Notes under the pieces: model-generated | What the model was told of the DNA's origin: nothing | Databases searched by the model: none | The model's input: only the letters and a program-made list of their open reading frames with translations | NCBI GenBank assembly: GCA_039654915.1 | Contig: CM077600.1 | Location: 40,966,492 to 41,030,491 of the forward strand | Reading direction: 5' to 3' | Length of the DNA stretch: 64,000 nucleotides | Source: Aquilaria yunnanensis | Lineage: Eukaryota > Streptophyta > Magnoliopsida > Malvales > Thymelaeaceae | Position numbers and translations under genes: made by a program | Shown here: one piece after another, positions 48,140 through 61,860 of the stretch | How positions within the stretch are numbered: position 1 is the first letter of the stretch | How the letters are laid out: every line of letters starts with the position of its first letter

Positions 48140-49463
48140 TCAAGGTTGTGATGGTGGTGGCCGCCAAAGACCTGGTATCTGCAATCCGTTCCAAAGTTCT
48201 TAAGTGACAAACCGCAATAATCAACAAACGTAACCAGTATAAACACCTTTTACCAATGAATGAATGAATCAATAACTCATCCAAATTATCATACCCAAGT
48301 TATTTAAACCACAATGATAAGCTGGGACTGAGAACGCTGATGGAGTAACTCAAGCTATGTCAGATGACATCTTTTCATCTTTTTAATTGCGAGTAAATGT
48401 GCGTGACATCTAACTCAAGACATGACCTTGCGAGTGGGTGTCTAGCTGATTTTGTAGTTAACTTGTGCCATTAGAAAATGCAGCTCAACTTGAATTTAAA
48501 CGCTAACAATTACAAAATAACATTTAGAATCAATCCACAGTTGCATTAATCTTTACTACAAAATGGGAATACCAATTACCAACCTCAACTCCATGAGGGC
48601 CAATTCTGTTACGAGCAATGAAATTAAGGACTATATTAGCAAATTCATCGGGTACGTCTTCCTGTAACAAAAAAATTTCAAATAAAAAATGAACATTACT
48701 AAAATAAATTTACATAAGGAATATGCATCAAGCCCAACAAAATTTTACCTGTATGGCATGCCCTGTATGCCTTACGAGAACCATTTGAAATTTGCCTTGC
48801 ATTTGACCGATTGTCAGAGCTCTGTCACCACTCAAATCAAAGGCATTCATGATCCCGTGACACACAACTGAACATTTTACATGCATACCATGAAACAATA
48901 AAGTTGGTTCCAAAGAAAGCATCAAGCTATAACCAAAGAAATCCAAGCCTAGAAATCTGATGGGAAGAAACTAACCAAATAAATAAATTACAAACATTAT
49001 AAGTTCTTAAACAAAAATATATACGAAAGTCATACAAGTATTCATGCAAACATAAACCAAGGTTTGAGGTATGAAAAATATTGACAGACTACAAGCAATC
49101 AATTACTATAATTCTTTTAATGCAAAATAAAACTTATCAGACTTCACTCCATAACTTCTTAACTAAAAAGAAAAAAAAAATTAATATGGATGGTTGAAAT
49201 AGGAATATCAATGGTGGTTGAATACAACCTGTCCAGTCTATCTGTTCCTGCCAACAGCAACATCTTCGGTACAGGGGCAGACAGAAATTTCTCGGAAAGC
49301 CCTTCATACCTGAAACAAAATGGGTATCTTTAAGATAAAAACCAAGTACAGAATTAAGCTAGTGATCAGTGATATGTAAAAAGAACAAGTTGCAGGAGGC
49401 TCCACACATGGACTTATTGTACTGAAAGTGAACCAGTTCACCTTCCCGGCAATAAAAAGATGC

Positions 49464-49499
<36 letters not shown>

Positions 49500-52400
49500 C
49501 ATGGCCCTTTGAAACTTGACACAGCTTGAACTCCAAAATAGGGTAATCAAACCAATTCAGTAACTAAAAGAAGCTGACATGCAAGTGTGCATACCAGAAG
49601 CCACCCCTCTCCATCCTCGCACATTTTCTCTTATTTGATGATGATACAGTGGGATGAACAACTCAAAAGCATAGAGAAACTGTGAAAATGTGTTATGCAT
49701 GACATGCATATGAAGCACATGGTTGACATGAAAGAAACCCAGAGTAGCTACTGACACTAAGAACAACAAATCATTTGCAACACCGAAACTGTAAAGAGTG
49801 TTACCAGGGGATTTACTCTTACCATCCTTTCCAATATTGTTCAGTTTCTTCTAACCGTGCTCTGCACACATAGCTATACAAAAATAAACCAGTTAGGAGT
49901 AGGAGCAAAAGTACCACCAAAAGATAAGCATCATGGATATTACAGTACTAACCAGTTCTTTGAATCATCATATTTTAATGTGGTTGGAACAGATACACGA
50001 GCAGAGTCAATGTTTCTCAATGAACCTCCTCTCACATTCCATTCAATCTGTGTACTTTGTGTTGAATATAGAGCAGACACCATCATGAGAGATAGAATAC
50101 ATCAAAGGCGAGGGGAAGCTTTCTTCCACCAAGTGGCAAAAAAGGGAAGAATAACTGGGACAAAGGAGCAGCAAGAAAGAGGAGGGCAGAGAGAGAGAGA
50201 GAGAGGCTGGAAGCAAGAGCATGGCAAAATTTCAAGTTGCATGAAATGATAATACTCATGCCTGTAGATCTGGACATAAAGAAACAGATATGCCTAATTC
50301 CACCAATCAGAACACAGAATTGATATTAACAAATGCACCTTTTCATGCCCTTGGGTTCTTCTAACAGTGACTTTGAACTATAGGAATTAGGAAGTGAAAG
50401 ATAATAGAACAAAAGTAAACCTTTCTTAAAGAAAATACTATTGTGGATGCTATGAATCTTTATGCTATGAATCTTTAGGCTAATTTTGTATGACATACTG
50501 AATTTTTTTTCCTTCTTACGACAATATGATCCATTTTGTTAGACTAACCAATTCCATACAAGATCCTACCCATTTAGGGAGGTCAATTCAGGTAGTCAAT
50601 TGTTTATAGTCCTCATAACATCTGCTAGAGTTCATAAGCACCTGACTTAATTCCTGAAAGATAGAACTTTTTACGCAGTTTCCGGAAGACAAAGTTACAG
50701 GAGCAAAATAAGACGAGCAGTACTTAAACCACAATTGTATTGTCTGCATTGATGAAACACAATGACAAGCAAGTAATGACAAGATGGCTTCTTCAACATA
50801 TTTATTTACCGCTTTCTCAATACTTGGAAAATGTTGCATCCTGTTTGACAGGATTTTCTGCATATGGATTAATGACGCCATAGCTGTTCCCTGGAATGTT
50901 AGCATTCTCTCAATTAATTGCTCTTAAGGCTACAGTTGAAAGGGAATGTTTCAGACTCGCATCATAGGAACCAACCTCAACAACATCCACAACAATTAAA
51001 CCTGACAAACTATGTAATGCCTTTTTGGCAGCCACGTGAACAGCCACTGAACCTCCCATGCTGTATAAGATGACAGATACTTGTTAAGTGAAAGCAGTTG
51101 ACCAGAAGGTGGATTCAGCGACGACAGTGTGCTGTGTGAGGTGAAGGGGTTGTTGAGAATTATATTGTTCATTATTACAAGTTGATATGAATAGTTCAAG
51201 TATTGACATTCGAATGGTGGACCACTAAGATACAGGACACAGGTGGGTAGAAGCAAGTTGAAATAAACAATGTGAATCAAAATCCTGATGGTCAATAATG
51301 TCACAATAGCTTATGCAAAGTAAATGGGGGATTGGCAGCAAATTTGTGGATAATCAATAGATTATTTAATGGGCAAACAAACTTCCACTTGGAAATTCTC
51401 TCAATTCACAGACCAATATGAACACATGAATTCCTTGATTTGATGGTCTACATTAAGAGCAGTAGAACACAAAAGAGAAACCTAGGAAAGAACATCTGGA
51501 ACTATGTACGGTTTGTGCCTCTAGATGCCAATCAACTATTCAAATTTGATAGGGTATGTTAAGTAGATCCTTTTTTCAACCAATAACAAGATACAACAAT
51601 ATGATAACATCAGCACATCAACCCCTATATACAGAATCAGGAATGAAACATCTTTTAGCTCCTTGGGGCCTAAGATGATTAACCAGGTAATTTAGTTCCA
51701 CATATAACAAATACAAAATTTTTGCCCCTTTGAACTGGAAGCATGAAAGCTGACTCATATAACTGTGTGGTATTGAATCCGTCTACAATAATGAAAATTA
51801 CCATATAAAAGAGCTTACATGAATGCTAGATATAGAAAGAACACAACCTGTGGCCAACCAATACAATAGCTGGAGGAGAATCTCCGTACATCTCTTTCAA
51901 AACAGCAAAAACATCATTGCACATAGTCTGCATATATAAGATATCCTCCAGGTTCATAATTGGAGCACTTACATCATTAGAGAAAAAAAAAATTCAGATG
52001 TTTTTGATAACTTTTCGAATTTATGCTTCAAGAATTACTACCTCAATAGATAGGTCAAGATCATTTCCTGTGAATGATTTTCCATGTCCCCTGAGGTCCA
52101 TAGCAACTACACGAGCCTTTTCCTTAATTTTACTTGCTGATAATGCAAATGAAAGCCTACAAAAGTGAATTAGAAATAAACTCAGATGAAAGAGTGAAAT
52201 ATACATTGGAATTTGAGTTCAAAAAAATAAAAGGAGGAGGAGGAGGATTGATACAAGATTGAATGAGAGGAGATAGAAGATTGGGGAAAATTGCCTTTAG
52301 AGCAATTATATTCCTAAGTACTTTAATGTTTTTTCAATTCAAAAACAATGAGAATACCAGATAAAATTCCATACCCTCACTCTAGAGCAGATCTAACTTT

Positions 52401-54550
52401 CCTACTTTGAGATCGAGCATACACTGAAATAGATTAATATTGCTGTTCAAATTGCTGAACAACACATAAAAGGTATCCACTTATAAAAGGTTCCTACTTG
52501 TTTTTCTTGTCATACATTGAGAATCAAGTAATGGAATATGTAATTAAATATTTTGACCAGTGAAACATAGCAACTTTTAAATGAGCAACAAGAAAAGGAA
52601 TATGGCTACAATAGAAACTTTTTGTGACAAACAATGATATGTTTGAGTTTCAAGATTATGGACATTCTAAAGAAGCCAAAATTTTGTAGACTAATAATAA
52701 TGTGGAAGCAACAACAACCGATCATATGGACAACCACGATTTGGTTGATGAAACCTTCGAAGTTGCTCAAGGGTGAATCAGATTCACAATTCAGGTTGAA
52801 GGTACCCAGGGCAGTGATATTGGACATGTTTGGATGAATTTCCCAATTGTGGAATTGGTCATTCCATATGAAGAGGAGGAGATGGACGGTGGAATGCCCA
52901 CAATTTTACTCCTTTCCGCCACTCCCCTTGAAGCATGTTAACACTCAAGTGATCTTTCTCATTCTTAGCCACTACAAAACTCAAAAACGAGTTTTCTCGA
53001 AGAGGGGAAGAATGATGCAGTACAAGGGAAATAGGCTATTATTTAGGATAGTTCTTGTACGCAATTTGGGTGATTTCTATAATTATAGGAAATTTGTGTA
53101 ATTTTAGGAATTATAATTATTCCACATGTCTTAGGTTATTTTTAGCAATTAGTAGGTTTACCAATAAAAATTAGTATGCCTTATTATTTATCCTATGTCA
53201 AAGGGGAAGTCCTATGATTTACTGAAACTCTTGGACAGCTAGTGTACTGTCAATATTGCAAGATCATTTAGCATCAAATGGGGATACATGAAAATGCACA
53301 ACATGCTGCAGTTATTGGTTGCTGAAGCATCAAAAGCTCAGCAGTAGTTTATGGAAGTCCTGGGTCCAATCAAAAGGAAGGGGGATGAAACTCTATGCAA
53401 ATAACCTAAATACACCAGATTGTTGTTCCGTACAAATAAAGGAAAGATTTTGGAACAGGTTAAAGATACCTCTTTGGCAAGTAAGATTCATTTGAGGGTA
53501 GTAAGTGCATGACTAGAATGAGGAATGCACACTGAGAACATGTTTCATATAAACACCGTGGTGAGACCTTTCATTAAGAGAGTAGTTAAAGCGATCATAA
53601 TATTGCATAACTTCTCAGCGAAAATCAAGGCGTGAACAAAATCTATCAACCATAACAGCACACAAAAACTTGCTATCGGCAAAGGTCTGTCCTAAAATGT
53701 CTTCAGTTGCTCAGCTATTAGTGAGGGAAAAGTTCACTCTATTTCATTCAAGGGATGAGGATCAATCTGACAACAGTTCTCTGAAAACATTACTCCCGTC
53801 ACAATATTTACCTGCTTCTACAAAAATTCAAACTTCCCCCTTCCCCTCAAAAGAAAAAAAAAATACAGTATATAAGGGTATGTTACATTCATTATCATTC
53901 ACTCACAACGGCAAACTAACCCTTGTCTCTAAGTCCCGGCTGATATTCAATGACCCAGAAGTTCTAAAAATTACACTCTTGTTTTGAAGAAATACACAGC
54001 ATAAAGGAATAAACAAACATTTGAAGGGCATCAAACATATTGACATACCCAGAAAAACCGCCACCGTGCAGACAAAACACGACAGGCCCTTCTGTTCCTG
54101 CCAAATACACATGAAACACCTAAAACGATAAAGTAAATTAGAATAAAATGATCGCCCGAAAACCAGCTGAGAAATAGTCAAAACAGTGAATACATACATC
54201 GTCGGAGCCCCGGATGCAGACATCTTGTTCTTTATCAAAGTAAACCGTCCAATCCACGGGCGAGTGTTTCTCCGATGAACTCCTTTGAGATTTAGAAAAA
54301 TTGAATATACATACATACATACACATATATATATATATATAAGCATTACCAATACAAAACCAAGAACTGTGATAATGGAGAGACGAGTGAAATTTCTTAA
54401 TGGTTGTGCCGTCACTTACTGAGTGGGAGGGCGATCAGGAACCGAGGCGAAAGCAGAAGCCGTCGGCGGCTTGCTATCTCGCGGTGGTTGTTGATCTTCA
54501 TGCATGTCTTCTTCGGGGAGCGAGCTTAGATTGGAATTCGACGAGTCCAT
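48140..54550 (-). CDS. PPME1: Protein phosphatase methylesterase 1
   Basis: Thirteen exons join in phase into 354 aa: 54550-54420, 54282-54198, 54119-54049, 52156-52042, 51927-51848, 51060-50976, 50890-50810, 50047-49953, 49873-49823, 49309-49229, 48821-48749, 48661-48584 and 48178-48140. The enzyme removes the methyl ester from the C-terminal Leu of the PP2A catalytic subunit, so it controls PP2A holoenzyme assembly; it acts in the cytosol and nucleus. Alpha/beta-hydrolase fold: oxyanion motif LHGGGFSG (89-96), nucleophile GHSMG with Ser161, Asp186 in LIVVDVVEG (25 residues later, as in human PME-1) and His313 in RHTGHAIQED. The N-terminal 45 residues are polar. The C-terminus is IPGLWRPPPSQP. 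Intron 3 is 1.9 kb, intron 9 has an AG microsatellite. Confidence 0.95.
49465..49497. repeat. (AG)n microsatellite in PPME1 intron 9
   Basis: About 16 AG units between exons at 49309 and 49823. Confidence 0.9.
52157..54048. other. Long intron 3 of PPME1
   Basis: 1.9 kb with no conserved exon. Short open frames on both strands (e.g. 52634-52837, 53670-53987) have no recognisable domain. It may contain decayed transposon DNA, but no ends or TSD were found. Confidence 0.4.
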
Positions 54551-55243
54551 TTCACGGATGTCTAGTTATTTACCTCTCCGGCTCTCCCTGTGAATTCAGA
54601 TTCTCAGTTCCTCTCAAACATCCGTTTCTTCCGTCCCGGAGAAACTCCGAAAAGAACAAAAAAACAACGTAAGAAAGAGGGAACCAAAACCCGTTTTCGT
54701 CACCAAAACCCATTTTCGTCAGTACCATCTTAGGCCAGTCTACTTTCGAGTTTGGACTCAGTATAGTGTATTAACTTTTCAGGCCCAATGTGGGAGAGGA
54801 CCAAATCTTTCTTCAGCAAATTGTAATTTTAGCTCCCAGAGAATAGATATCGGCCCAAAACTATTATGTGCAGTGTTGTTGGTCCAAAACTGAACTTTAG
54901 CTAGCAATTAAATTAAAAAAAGAAACTGTGGTCAAGCTTAATTTTAGAAAATAAAATTAGGTGGATCGACGCACGTTACAGTGGTAATTTGTTGTTCGGA
55001 CACTTAAATACAAATAAACAAAATTTATGGTATAGGAAGATAAATAATAATATTTTAAAAACTCAAATACAATAAATTTGGGAGCCAATTATCTGAAAGA
55101 AAAGTTTGAGGATTAAACAGATAAAATGCCATATTATGGGAACCTTTTTAGCATTTTTACATTTTTTTTCTTTTTTTTTTTTAGGCACATCCTGATTTGG
55201 GTCATGTGTTAGAGCTCCATAGTGAAACCTAACTGTTATTTCG
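54551..55243. other. PPME1 promoter side, intergenic
   Basis: Leader and promoter of the minus-strand PPME1 gene, including a short repeat (AAAACCCGTTTTCGTCACC / AAAACCCATTTTCGTCAG at about 54687-54721). Then AT-rich DNA. Confidence 0.4.
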
Positions 55244-55245
55244 TA

Positions 55246-55470
55246 CTTTCTCTATTTTATTAATTAACTCTTTTATTTATTTTTTGTTGAAATTTGACCT
55301 GAACATATTTTTATTAATATGTATTTAAAAAAATTTAAAGAAATTATAATCTTTAAATTTTTATTTTCATATAAAATATTCATATTTTTATAATAAATTT
55401 TAAAAAAAATAAAACTATAAATTAATTACTGTGAGTAGTAGAATGATAAGTTTTTATGAAACAGATGGAG
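55246..55470. mobile_element. Stowaway MITE (family B), copy 2
   Basis: 225 bp flanked by TA (55244-55245, 55471-55472). Ends CTTTCTCTATTTTATTAA and, reverse-complemented, CTCCATCTGTTTCATAAA. The core matches the copy at 46644-46883. Confidence 0.82.
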
Positions 55471-55472
55471 TA

Positions 55473-57788
55473 TATATATGTATAATTCAGCCAAAAGCCT
55501 AAATTAAGATTTGAATCGTAAATTAAAATCTGAACTTTATGAATATGGTTTCATTTTCTTTTGTGTGAAAAATGAATAGGATTTGAATTAAATGTAGGAT
55601 CCCGGTGAACGTTATTTTATTTTGTTATTCAACATAAGCATTAGTATTTATATAATTTATTTTTGTTGATATTCATTTAATAATAAAATGAATATAGATC
55701 ATGCCTTCTTTTTTCTGCTTTTATGTGTGACATCACTTTTATTTACTAATACAACTGCATTAGTTTATGTTGGTTACTCTGGTTATCTAAGCGACCATCC
55801 AATTTGTACGATTAAAATACGTCACTAAGATCTAACATTTGAACTATGAAATATGAATCACACTTCACATCAAAATATTTATGCTAGATTTATCGTCGCC
55901 GTATTGAAATATGGGCTTTGAAGAGCTAGCGGGCCTTCACAACAAATTGAAAATGTTAGTTGCGTGTTTTATTTGTAAAAAGGTACCAGTGGCACCACAA
56001 AGTACATGCATCAATCCATGTTAAACTCTTCTATTGGCACAATCCGTCATTGTCATGGACTATCTGTCACCAATTTTCCTCAATATTAATATTAGGACCA
56101 TTAACGCAATGAACACAAATTAGAGACTACTCAAGGGTACATTTCATAAATAATTTGTAATTTTAACTATTATTGGCCAAAATTTATTAAAAACATTTGA
56201 TTTTAGTCTTTCACCATATAAAATCCGTTAACTAAGATTAATTGTTTAATCGTAAATTTTTTGTTTAATTTAGCCTATATGGTAACTATTTTTCAGTAAA
56301 CTTAAACTATAAAATTTTATAGTTAATAAATAATTTAAATCATCAATTTTTATTTGTAAAAATAAAAAAATTTAAAATTTAAAATTTCTATTTACATCAA
56401 TAAATTATTCCACAGTAGTTTAAATTATAATTTAATAAATTGATGTCAGACAACTATATTCTTAGTTAACATATTCCTTCTAGTTGGGGACCAAAATAAA
56501 ATGGTTTTCATAAAATTATGACCAACCAAATTAAGACCAATATAAATCGTTTTTACTAAATTTATGATTAAAATAGAATTCAATACGTTAGGAATTAAAG
56601 GAAATGATCATTAAAGTTCATGAACAAAAATCGTCACCCTGTTTCTCGTGATTAATGAGATGGATGAAAATTTTACAAGGCAAATATCATAAAATAACAA
56701 GAAAATGATTGCTGGCAACCTTTACTTCTTACCTTCTTCTTTTTCTCTCTCTTGCGAGATAACATGTCTCCGAACTTTTTAAAGTTCCAAAGTGATGTTG
56801 ACTAGTTTTGTCAAACTTTTGCCCAATGGAGTTAAAATAGATTGGTGCCCCCTTTTTTGTTTTCTTTTGCAAACTGAACCCATTAATCTTTTTTTTTTTT
56901 CTTAATGGAAAAGGGGCAGATTCTCTACCAAATTTTTTTTATTAATGGACATCACACATTATATCTTTTATAATTAAATAACTCATTCACATTTGCGATC
57001 GAATAAAATCTAACACTATTATTTTGAATGTGGGTAGATTAGCCACTTATAAGACTAATGTATAGATTATTTTGTTATTTTTTAGAATATTTTGTTAAAT
57101 ATAAAATAAAAATCCACATAATTATCATTATGCTGGGTAAGTTACAACATTTATACCCAAACAATATTAATTGATCCATGTAAGTTTTGAACTTAAAAAC
57201 AAAACAAGAAAAAACATCTTTGGGGCATTGTGTTAAACACCTATTATGCAAATATAGAAACCTTCGAGCCCTAAATAGATTGATTAATAGTCCTTGCCAA
57301 ATTAAACATTTTTATCATAAAAACAAATATCAAAATCCAATCCTGAATTTCTCAAGCCTTAAAAATTGGTGGCATGCCACCAATAGAAGATTTTTGTGAA
57401 GAAATGATGCAACTGTCCAAACATAGAGCAAAGTAGTAGCTAAAATAGGTCCATAAAGTAGCCAAATAAGGTATTGTAATAATTTTTCCTTGATTTTTTC
57501 AACTTCTAGCACAAAGAATCAAGAACAGTCAATTTATCTAGGGCTTTAAATAACAGATAATAGAATTACGAATTTGACTTGGATGTGGAGGATGAGGTTT
57601 GGGAAAGCATGTCGGAGACCCAATCGTGGAAGCAATGGAGATTGCTGAGCTAGCTGGGGAAGTCTGTGATGATGGGGTAGGATTCCGGACATGGTGTCTA
57701 TGGTCGATGATGGCAGGACATGGTGGAGGAAAAAAGTAAAAGGATGAGGAAGGTGGAGAAGGAAACAATAACTATGAAGAGATGCTTA
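55473..57788. other. Gene-free AT-rich stretch
   Basis: About 2.3 kb without a convincing frame. The 76-codon minus-strand frame at 57538-57768 is Pro/Ser-rich low-complexity. No bounded element found. Confidence 0.4.
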
Positions 57789-57793
57789 ATTCC

Positions 57794-59054
57794 TGTTAAC
57801 CCAAGTACAACCAAGAGGGGGTGAATTGGTTGTATTAAAAAATTTAGCAAAATTAAATTTTACAACTAAATTTACTTAACAAAAAATCAAGAACAAACTA
57901 AGCAAGTATAAAGAAAATATAAAGCAAAATATAAAGAGACAAGGAAAGAGTGCACCAGGATTTATAGAGGTTCAACTCCACCAATTGGAGTCTACGTCCT
58001 CTTCTCAAGCTTGCCTACTTGAGATTTCCTCCACTATCTCTTGATCAAAATTACAATTGTATTTTTTTCAAGGTTCACACTCAATCAATCTCTAGTTTTC
58101 TCCAAGGCTCACTAGAAACCACTCCCTAGTTTTCTTTAAGGCTCACTAGAAACCACTCTACACTTAAGAGATTCTAAGACTTGAAATGTTTACAATCTTA
58201 CAAGCTCACATAATAGCACTCAAGCTAGATATACAAGTGAAAGGACAACTCTTGGCTCTTTTTTCAAATGATGAACACTTTGATGAGTATTTGATGATGA
58301 ATCTTCACTTCTAATGGCCAAAAGTTATCTCCAAGGTGTTTCTCCATGTATTTATTCTCATTTGGGGGCCAAAGAGACGTTGAAGAACCGTTGGGAATGT
58401 AAAAAATGTGTTCAAGAAAGCATGTAACCGTTGCTGTCAAATTTGACAGGTTTTTGCATCTATCGCCCAGTTTCACCCGGGTGAAATATTTTCACTCGAT
58501 TGAAAATTTTGTCTGATAACGAAATTCAAGGTTTGACCTCCAACGGTTATATTTGTAATTAATGAGCTGTCAGCACTTTATACACGTGGAATCTGACGTG
58601 GCATCAATTTATAATTATTTTTCAAAGATTTTTCGAACCGGAAACTCGTGCGCAGGTCTGGAATCCAAGTTTCACCCGGTTGAAAATTTTTCATTCGAAT
58701 GATTTTCTTGTTCAGAGATAAAATTCTCTCGGGTTCGAAAACTGACTCCAGTTTCAACACGTTGAAACATTTTTACCCCGTTGAAACTGTAGCTCCAGGA
58801 TTTTCTTACTTCCAAACTTTCAAACTTCAATTAATTTTTCTCCAAAATGATTTCTTCCTTCACAAGCAATGCTTGAATCAACATAAATACTTCAAATATA
58901 CTTATGAAATAATTTTTCTTCCAAAGATCAAAACTTTATCAATAAAAGACCAATGTATAAATCTTTAGGTAAAGCTTTGAAACACATAAAATAAATATAT
59001 TTTGTTATTATCAAAATCAAATAAATGTGAGCCATGAATGGAACAAATCCAATA
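57794..59054 (-). mobile_element. Solo LTR, 1261 bp, inverted relative to 37088-38621
   Basis: On the plus strand it begins TGTTAACCCAAGTACAACC and ends GGAACAAATCCAATA; these are the same ends as the first solo LTR in reverse. A perfect 5-bp TSD ATTCC flanks it (57789-57793, 59055-59059). It has one copy of the ~78-bp unit that is repeated about three times in the other LTR. No internal retrotransposon sequence. Confidence 0.83.
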
Positions 59055-59495
59055 ATTCCAAATTCAAGCAGTTTGGTTACGATAAGGTTCTGAGAAGGAA
59101 ACATAATGACCTAGTTAAAGATGGTGATGGCTAACAACTATGATACAGTTCAGGTGGTGCACCGGCAGTGACCCAGTCAAAAAAAGAAAGAGATTTGTGT
59201 AAGAGAAAATAAACAAAGTTTAGGGGGATTAGTAATGTTGGACAAAAGTTTATGAGCTAAGTTGGGAGAAAATATGTCATATCATCATTCACCTAAACTT
59301 GCCACCTTGGACAACATTTACCACGTCTCTATCCCATGTGAACAATGTAACGATAGTAGGTAAATTGTAAAAAAGATAATGTAAAAGACCAATTTAACTA
59401 CAAACAAAATAGTGGTGGTTGATCTACCTATTTTCATAAATCGATGTGGGATATTTGCCTATTTTGTCTTTTTCTATTTTTCAAATCCTTGTCTT

Positions 59496-60051
59496 TAGGG
59501 ATGACCATTATACAAATAAAATCAAATAAACCGAAAAGACCAATTATATTTGAATAAAATAGTTAATTTTTTTTTTCTAGTTAGGTGTTCAGGCCAAAAC
59601 TAAATTGCATGTTCAATTATTAGATTGGTTGTTAGATCATACCCTTAAAACCAAATCAACCAAATAGACCAAATAATAAGAAATATTTTACCATTATTCA
59701 TAACAACCATACACTTATATAATTATTCACTATTAATTTTTTCAATTATCCACATTGATCATACATATACAAAGTTATTTTCTACTAATTTTGGACTATA
59801 TGTTGTCTATCCTTATTTTATTTTAGGTATAAGAGGTAAAATTTTTACTATATATCTTATTTTTTTCATTTAATATGTGTCTAGGTATTAGAAAGAGTAA
59901 CCAAATAAATTAAAATACAGTTTGGATCGTTCAGATCAACTTCTTGACATGTTGTTCGGACAATTTTGGTATATTTTGTAAAAACTGAAAATCAATAAGA
60001 TCATTATATTTAAATTGATTCCAAACTAAATCAATTGAATGTTCACCCCTA
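59496..60051. mobile_element. Non-autonomous hAT element, related to 6611-8101
   Basis: 556 bp. Left end TAGGGATGACCATTATAC, reverse-complemented right end TAGGGGTGAACATTCAAT. An 8-bp TSD is CTTGTCTT (59488-59495) and CTCATCTT (60052-60059), 6 of 8 with both differences being transitions. No coding frame. Confidence 0.68.
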
Positions 60052-60619
60052 CTCATCTTCTTTTCTCTTTCTATGAATTCTTTAGTCTAACCATCACAGA
60101 AATCATGCAAGGTATGACCCACATTCCACGTAAAAATTTATCTATGGGAATTTTAAATTTATGGAAAAAATGTAGAATTTCTAGAATGGAAAAATTAAAA
60201 TTTTAAATTTAAAAAAAAATGTAAAATTTCTAGAATAGATAAATCAGACCAACTCCAATGCCCTTTGATGTTAAAATGTGAAATTAAGAATTTCTAGATT
60301 GAAGAAACTAGCATGGACCAAATCCATCGTACATAGCATAAGAGGCATACTTAGATTAGTTAAATCTTTTTTCTATCAAATAAATTGAATGATCAGATTC
60401 TTCTTTTATTCTAATAAATTGTGATCAATCTAATCTTTGTATCTAGGCTAAGAAAACGGGCAATAATAGCAACGATTTCAGTAAATAATGGGACAATTCA
60501 ACAGAAAATTGAAGCTTTGTTCATTTTTGTTACAAAAGAATAATAAGTTTATGGATGAATTTTGATTAAGATACTTGTGATGGCGATTAAGACGATGAAG
60601 GAATCTTTCAACACAACAG

Positions 60620-61860
60620 CTACAAGGGTTGTAAATAAACCAAATAAACACGAACGTGTTTTCTTGTATTTGTTCATATAAGTTCTAGCAAAATATGAAT
60701 ATGAATATGAATAAGGCTTGCTCATATTCGTTTGTTCATTTAGTAAAAACAATGTTCATATCTATTCGTGTTTATTCGTGAACATCAATAAATGAATCAA
60801 ACAAATGAACATGTTCGTGAACAGAAACAAATGAATGCATTCGCAAATGATGTATATGAACAAATTTATGGACAATTTAAACAAATGTAAACGAACATAA
60901 AAAAAATGAACCTAACCAAATGAACACATACATGAATACAAACGAATGTCACTTTGGCCTAAGTGACCAACAAAAGCTTAAACTTAAAAGGGAGTAGGGA
61001 TCACATGCAAAAGATCTATATAGACATAAATGGGTATATATATTAATAAAATAATAAATAAACAAATGAGTAACAAATAAATAAATAAATAAATGAAAAT
61101 AGTCAAATTATTCATAAACATAAATAAAACAAACACATAAGTGTTCATGTTCATTTATCGAAATAAACGAACAAAAAATTGTGTTTGTATTCATTCGTTT
61201 AGCGTAATAAATGAACATAAATGAATTTCCGCTAAACGGTTTATGAACAATTTACTGAATGCTTTGTTTATTTGCCAAATGTTCGTTTAAGTTTTAGTTG
61301 AAGATGAATACGGATACAAACAAACCCTATTCGTGTTCCTTTATTCATTTAATAGGAAAACAAAAAGTGTTCATGTCAGTTCGTGTTCGTTTGTGAACAT
61401 CAATTAAGGAACCAAACAAATAAATATGTTCATGAATAGAAACAAACAAATGCATTTATGAATGATGTGTATGAACAAATTTGTGGACAATTTAAACAAA
61501 CGTAAATGAACATAAAATCACAAGCTTAAACAAATGAAAACATACATAAACACAAATAAACATAATTTTGGCCTACATGACCAACAAAAATCTAAACTTA
61601 AAAGAGAGTGGAGATTATATATATATATAATAAATTGATAAATAAACAAATGAATATCAAACAAACAAACGAATGAAAATAATCAAATTGTTCGTAAACG
61701 TAAATGAACAAACACATACATGTTCATGTTTGTTCATCAAAATAAATGAACTAAAAATTGTGTTTGTATTCATTTATTTAACTTAATAAAATAACATAAA
61801 TAAATTCTCACTAAACGATTCATGAATACTTTACCAAACGTTCTATTTATTTACAATCTT
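60620..61860. repeat. Element with two ~615-bp tandem copies, rich in GTTCGTTT motifs
   Basis: Two direct copies about 615 bp apart share GAACATCAAT (60780 and 61395), then ATGTTCRTGAA, GGACAATTTAAACAAA and GACCAACAAAA with AACTTAAAAG. Both ends carry an inverted motif, GGTTGTAAATAAACC on the left and GATTGTAAATAAATAG when the right end is reversed, so the whole may be a transposon with an internal duplication. TSD not found. Confidence 0.6.

Noticed and set aside
57538..57768. Pro/Ser/His-rich minus-strand frame
   Set aside because: Low-complexity, no homologous motif and no gene context next to the solo LTR.
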